64,000 nt of DNA from Numidum massiliense (GTDB lineage: Bacteria > Bacillota > Bacilli > Thermoactinomycetales > Novibacillaceae): contig NZ_CTDZ01000009.1 in assembly GCF_001375555.1 (NCBI RefSeq), positions 861,758 to 925,757 on the forward strand, read 5' to 3'. This document shows, piece by piece, positions 62,333-64,000 of the stretch (positions are counted from its first letter, which is position 1; each line of letters starts with the position of its first letter). Under the pieces are notes generated by a model, which was not told where the DNA came from, searched no databases, and saw only the letters and a list, made by a program, of their open reading frames with translations. Position numbers and translations under genes: made by a program.

Positions 62333-64000
62333 TCAATGCGAATGGCTCGTTTTTGACAACAGTCGTTTATTTCCTTCCCGTCGCGTCACACCTTCTCGGT
62401 CCATCAGTTCGAGTAACGGCACTAAATGTTTGCGCGACAAGTGTAGTAAGTCGCGTGCATCTTGTAATGTCAGTTCACCGTGTGTCGTTAAAAAGTCGAC
62501 GATCTTTCGCTCGGCGTCGCGGAAATAGGCTGAGTGAATGACCTGATTGCCGTCAGTCGTGTACAACGTGCCGTTATTAACGAAATAGGTGAGCAGGTCG
62601 ACGCTCGTTTGTTCGTCGAGCTGTACGTCGTCAGAGGTGGTGAGTTCCCGCCAAGGGGTCGCTTCTCCCCCGCGTTGTTTAACGGCGGCGAGTAGCTGTT
62701 CGCTTTTTTTCTGTAAATTTTTCGGAATAGCTGTCTGGAAGGAACGAGTCGCAATGTGTTCCCCGCGCGCTGTCAAGTGGTCGGACCACAGCTGAAAGAG
62801 TGCCGCAACTGTCTTTGGCGGCGTCTGAGGTAAAAAGCGGGTGACCCATTCGGCGCGTGACGGCCCCTGACGCAGCGGGAAGTCGTCGTGATAGCGCGCC
62901 ACCCACGCCTGGCCCTCCCGGAGGACGCGTGCCAACCGTTCCGTCAAAGCGATCTCTGAAGGTAACACCTCTTGAATTTCGCGCTTTTTACTTAGGAGGG
63001 ACAGGGCGTGGCGAACGTTGGCCTCGGACTCGCCGAGTCGTTGCGCGATGTAGGCGATGCTCTGCACGATGGGCCCTTTAGTCAACACATCGCGTAGGCG
63101 CTCTGCGTCATCCCCGGTGTGGAGTTGTTGCAAATAGGTCGCTGAGGCGGCCGCATATTTCATTTTTTGGCCATAAGGACGGATCACTTCGCCCCCTCCG
63201 AGTGTCGTCGCCGGACTCGGGCGACGAAAAATAAAGCGATCGTCGCGGCTAGCTACCGTACGTTCTCGCAAGCGAAACGTCACATATGCCTCGTCATCTG
63301 CACGCAGGACGGAACGGTCGTACAAAATAATCTGTGCGGTACATTCGGCACTTCCGATGTATACGTTAACAGACGCTTGGTGTTTCACGTCGGGCGCATC
63401 TGGTAAGGTGCGAATGAAGGCGTCAATGCGGTCGGTCGGAAACAAGTGCCCACGAGCAGCGAGGACGGAGCCGCGCGCGAGGTCACTCTTCTTAACTTGT
63501 GCTAAGTTGAGCGCGGCTCGCTCGCCAGCGTAAGCTGTGTCGACGTCTGTTCCGTGCACTTGGACGTGCCGCACTTTTGCCGTTTGTCCGTCAGGCAAAA
63601 GATCGACCTCGTCTCCAGGTTGGACGTGCCCTGCATAAACCGTTCCAGTGACGACTGTGCCAACGCCTTTGAGCGAAAAGACGCGGTCGACCGGTAAGCG
63701 AAAAGGTGCATCGTGAGAGCGGGCGGGAACGGTCGCGAGTTGCCGCTCAATTTCGCGTTTTAAGTTCGGGATTCCTTCCCCGGTAACAGTAGATGTTTCG
63801 CATATGGGGGCATTTGCTAAAAACGTGCCGCGCACCGTTTGCGCGACGTCTTCCCGCACTAGGGTGAGAAATAGTTCGTCGACGAGGTCGGTTTTTGTGA
63901 GCACGATTATTCCGCGGGAAATACCGAGCAAGCTTAATATGTGCAAATGTTCCACCGTTTGTGGCATGACACCTTCATCCGCAGCTACGACGAACAGTAC
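62333..64000 (-). CDS. selB: Selenocysteine-specific elongation factor SelB, C-terminal part
   Basis: At least 555 residues; the N-terminal G-domain start lies beyond the right edge. The visible part begins VLFVVAADEGVMPQT (switch II-like region), then IVLTKTDLVDE (NKxD-type guanine motif). EF-Tu-like domains II and III follow (FSLKGVGTVVTGTVYAG, VHVQVHGTDVD-like). The C-terminal winged-helix repeats bind the selenocysteine insertion element (VDFLTTHGELTLQDARDLL, SRKHLVPLLELMDREGVT). SelB delivers Sec-tRNA to UGA codons, so the organism should make selenoproteins. No selenoprotein or selC was found in this window. Confidence 0.92.
   Translation of the reverse strand, partial: VLFVVAADEGVMPQTVEHLHILSLLGISRGIIVLTKTDLVDELFLTLVREDVAQTVRGTFLANAPICETSTVTGEGIPNLKREIERQLATVPARSHDAPFRLPVDRVFSLKGVGTVVTGTVYAGHVQPGDEVDLLPDGQTAKVRHVQVHGTDVDTAYAGERAALNLAQVKKSDLARGSVLAARGHLFPTDRIDAFIRTLPDAPDVKHQASVNVYIGSAECTAQIILYDRSVLRADDEAYVTFRLRERTVASRDDRFIFRRPSPATTLGGGEVIRPYGQKMKYAAASATYLQQLHTGDDAERLRDVLTKGPIVQSIAYIAQRLGESEANVRHALSLLSKKREIQEVLPSEIALTERLARVLREGQAWVARYHDDFPLRQGPSRAEWVTRFLPQTPPKTVAALFQLWSDHLTARGEHIATRSFQTAIPKNLQKKSEQLLAAVKQRGGEATPWRELTTSDDVQLDEQTSVDLLTYFVNNGTLYTTDGNQVIHSAYFRDAERKIVDFLTTHGELTLQDARDLLHLSRKHLVPLLELMDREGVTRREGNKRLLSKTSHSH

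Overview
This window looks like the chromosome of a spore-forming Bacillota, most likely in Bacillales (Thermoactinomycetaceae/Paenibacillaceae-like). The basis is the gene families (YhcN-type sporulation lipoprotein, YkvI, YugP, YesL, UPF0182, DUF1540, FtsW and RodA, a ribD-ribE-ribBA-ribH operon behind an FMN riboswitch), strong AGGAGG ribosome sites and frequent GTG/TTG starts. The species cannot be fixed from the sequence alone. No rRNA, tRNA or CRISPR array was seen.

Layout. 1-12.8 kb is ordinary housekeeping: Eis-type acetyltransferase (cut by the window edge), epimerase, YajQ, peroxiredoxin, DAACS symporter, AprX-like protease, formate-THF ligase, O-methyltransferase, a Mn2+ (yybP-ykoY) riboswitch with a TerC protein, a glycolipid-type glycosyltransferase, YkvI, and a nitroreductase behind a Fur-type box. 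12.8-17.1 kb holds a YesL protein, a putative RRNPP quorum-sensing cassette (HTH-TPR regulator with an in-frame amber codon plus a 40-residue exported peptide), and an ISLre2 element. 17.2-21.4 kb is the riboflavin operon. 21.4-27 kb has a ZosA-like P-type ATPase under a PerR-type box and a MacB/FtsX-type ABC system.

27.3-33.1 kb is the accessory island. It has an orphan LytTR response regulator, a lactococcin 972-like bacteriocin gene, an ABC ATPase, a small membrane protein and the large bacteriocin-associated membrane protein. The ATPase-to-membrane-protein block is richer in GC and reads like actinobacterial DNA. It is bounded by 74-bp direct repeats and carries remnants of a second bacteriocin leader, a second ATPase and a tyrosine recombinase. 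It therefore looks like a rearranged mosaic of at least two copies of one bacteriocin unit.

33.5-41.1 kb contains an acyl-CoA dehydrogenase-fold protein, a zinc uptake operon (znuA-znuC-znuB with a Fur-family, probably Zur, gene) and a BrnQ transporter with a perfect 96-bp internal duplication. 41.5-51 kb has a large secreted protein, a heterodimeric ABC exporter and UPF0182. 51-64 kb carries an MFS pump with a TetR regulator, DUF488, an unknown lipoprotein, divergent FtsW/RodA, DUF1540, YugP, a YhcN lipoprotein, a DivIVA-like protein, a VTT-domain protein, a DUF4190-like protein and the C-terminal part of SelB.

Metal and redox control recurs across the window: Mn riboswitch, Fur-, PerR- and Zur-like boxes, zinc import and ZosA. 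A second theme is in-frame tandem repeats whose periods are multiples of three (YesL tail, RibD N-terminus, BrnQ, ZnuA, ABC start region).
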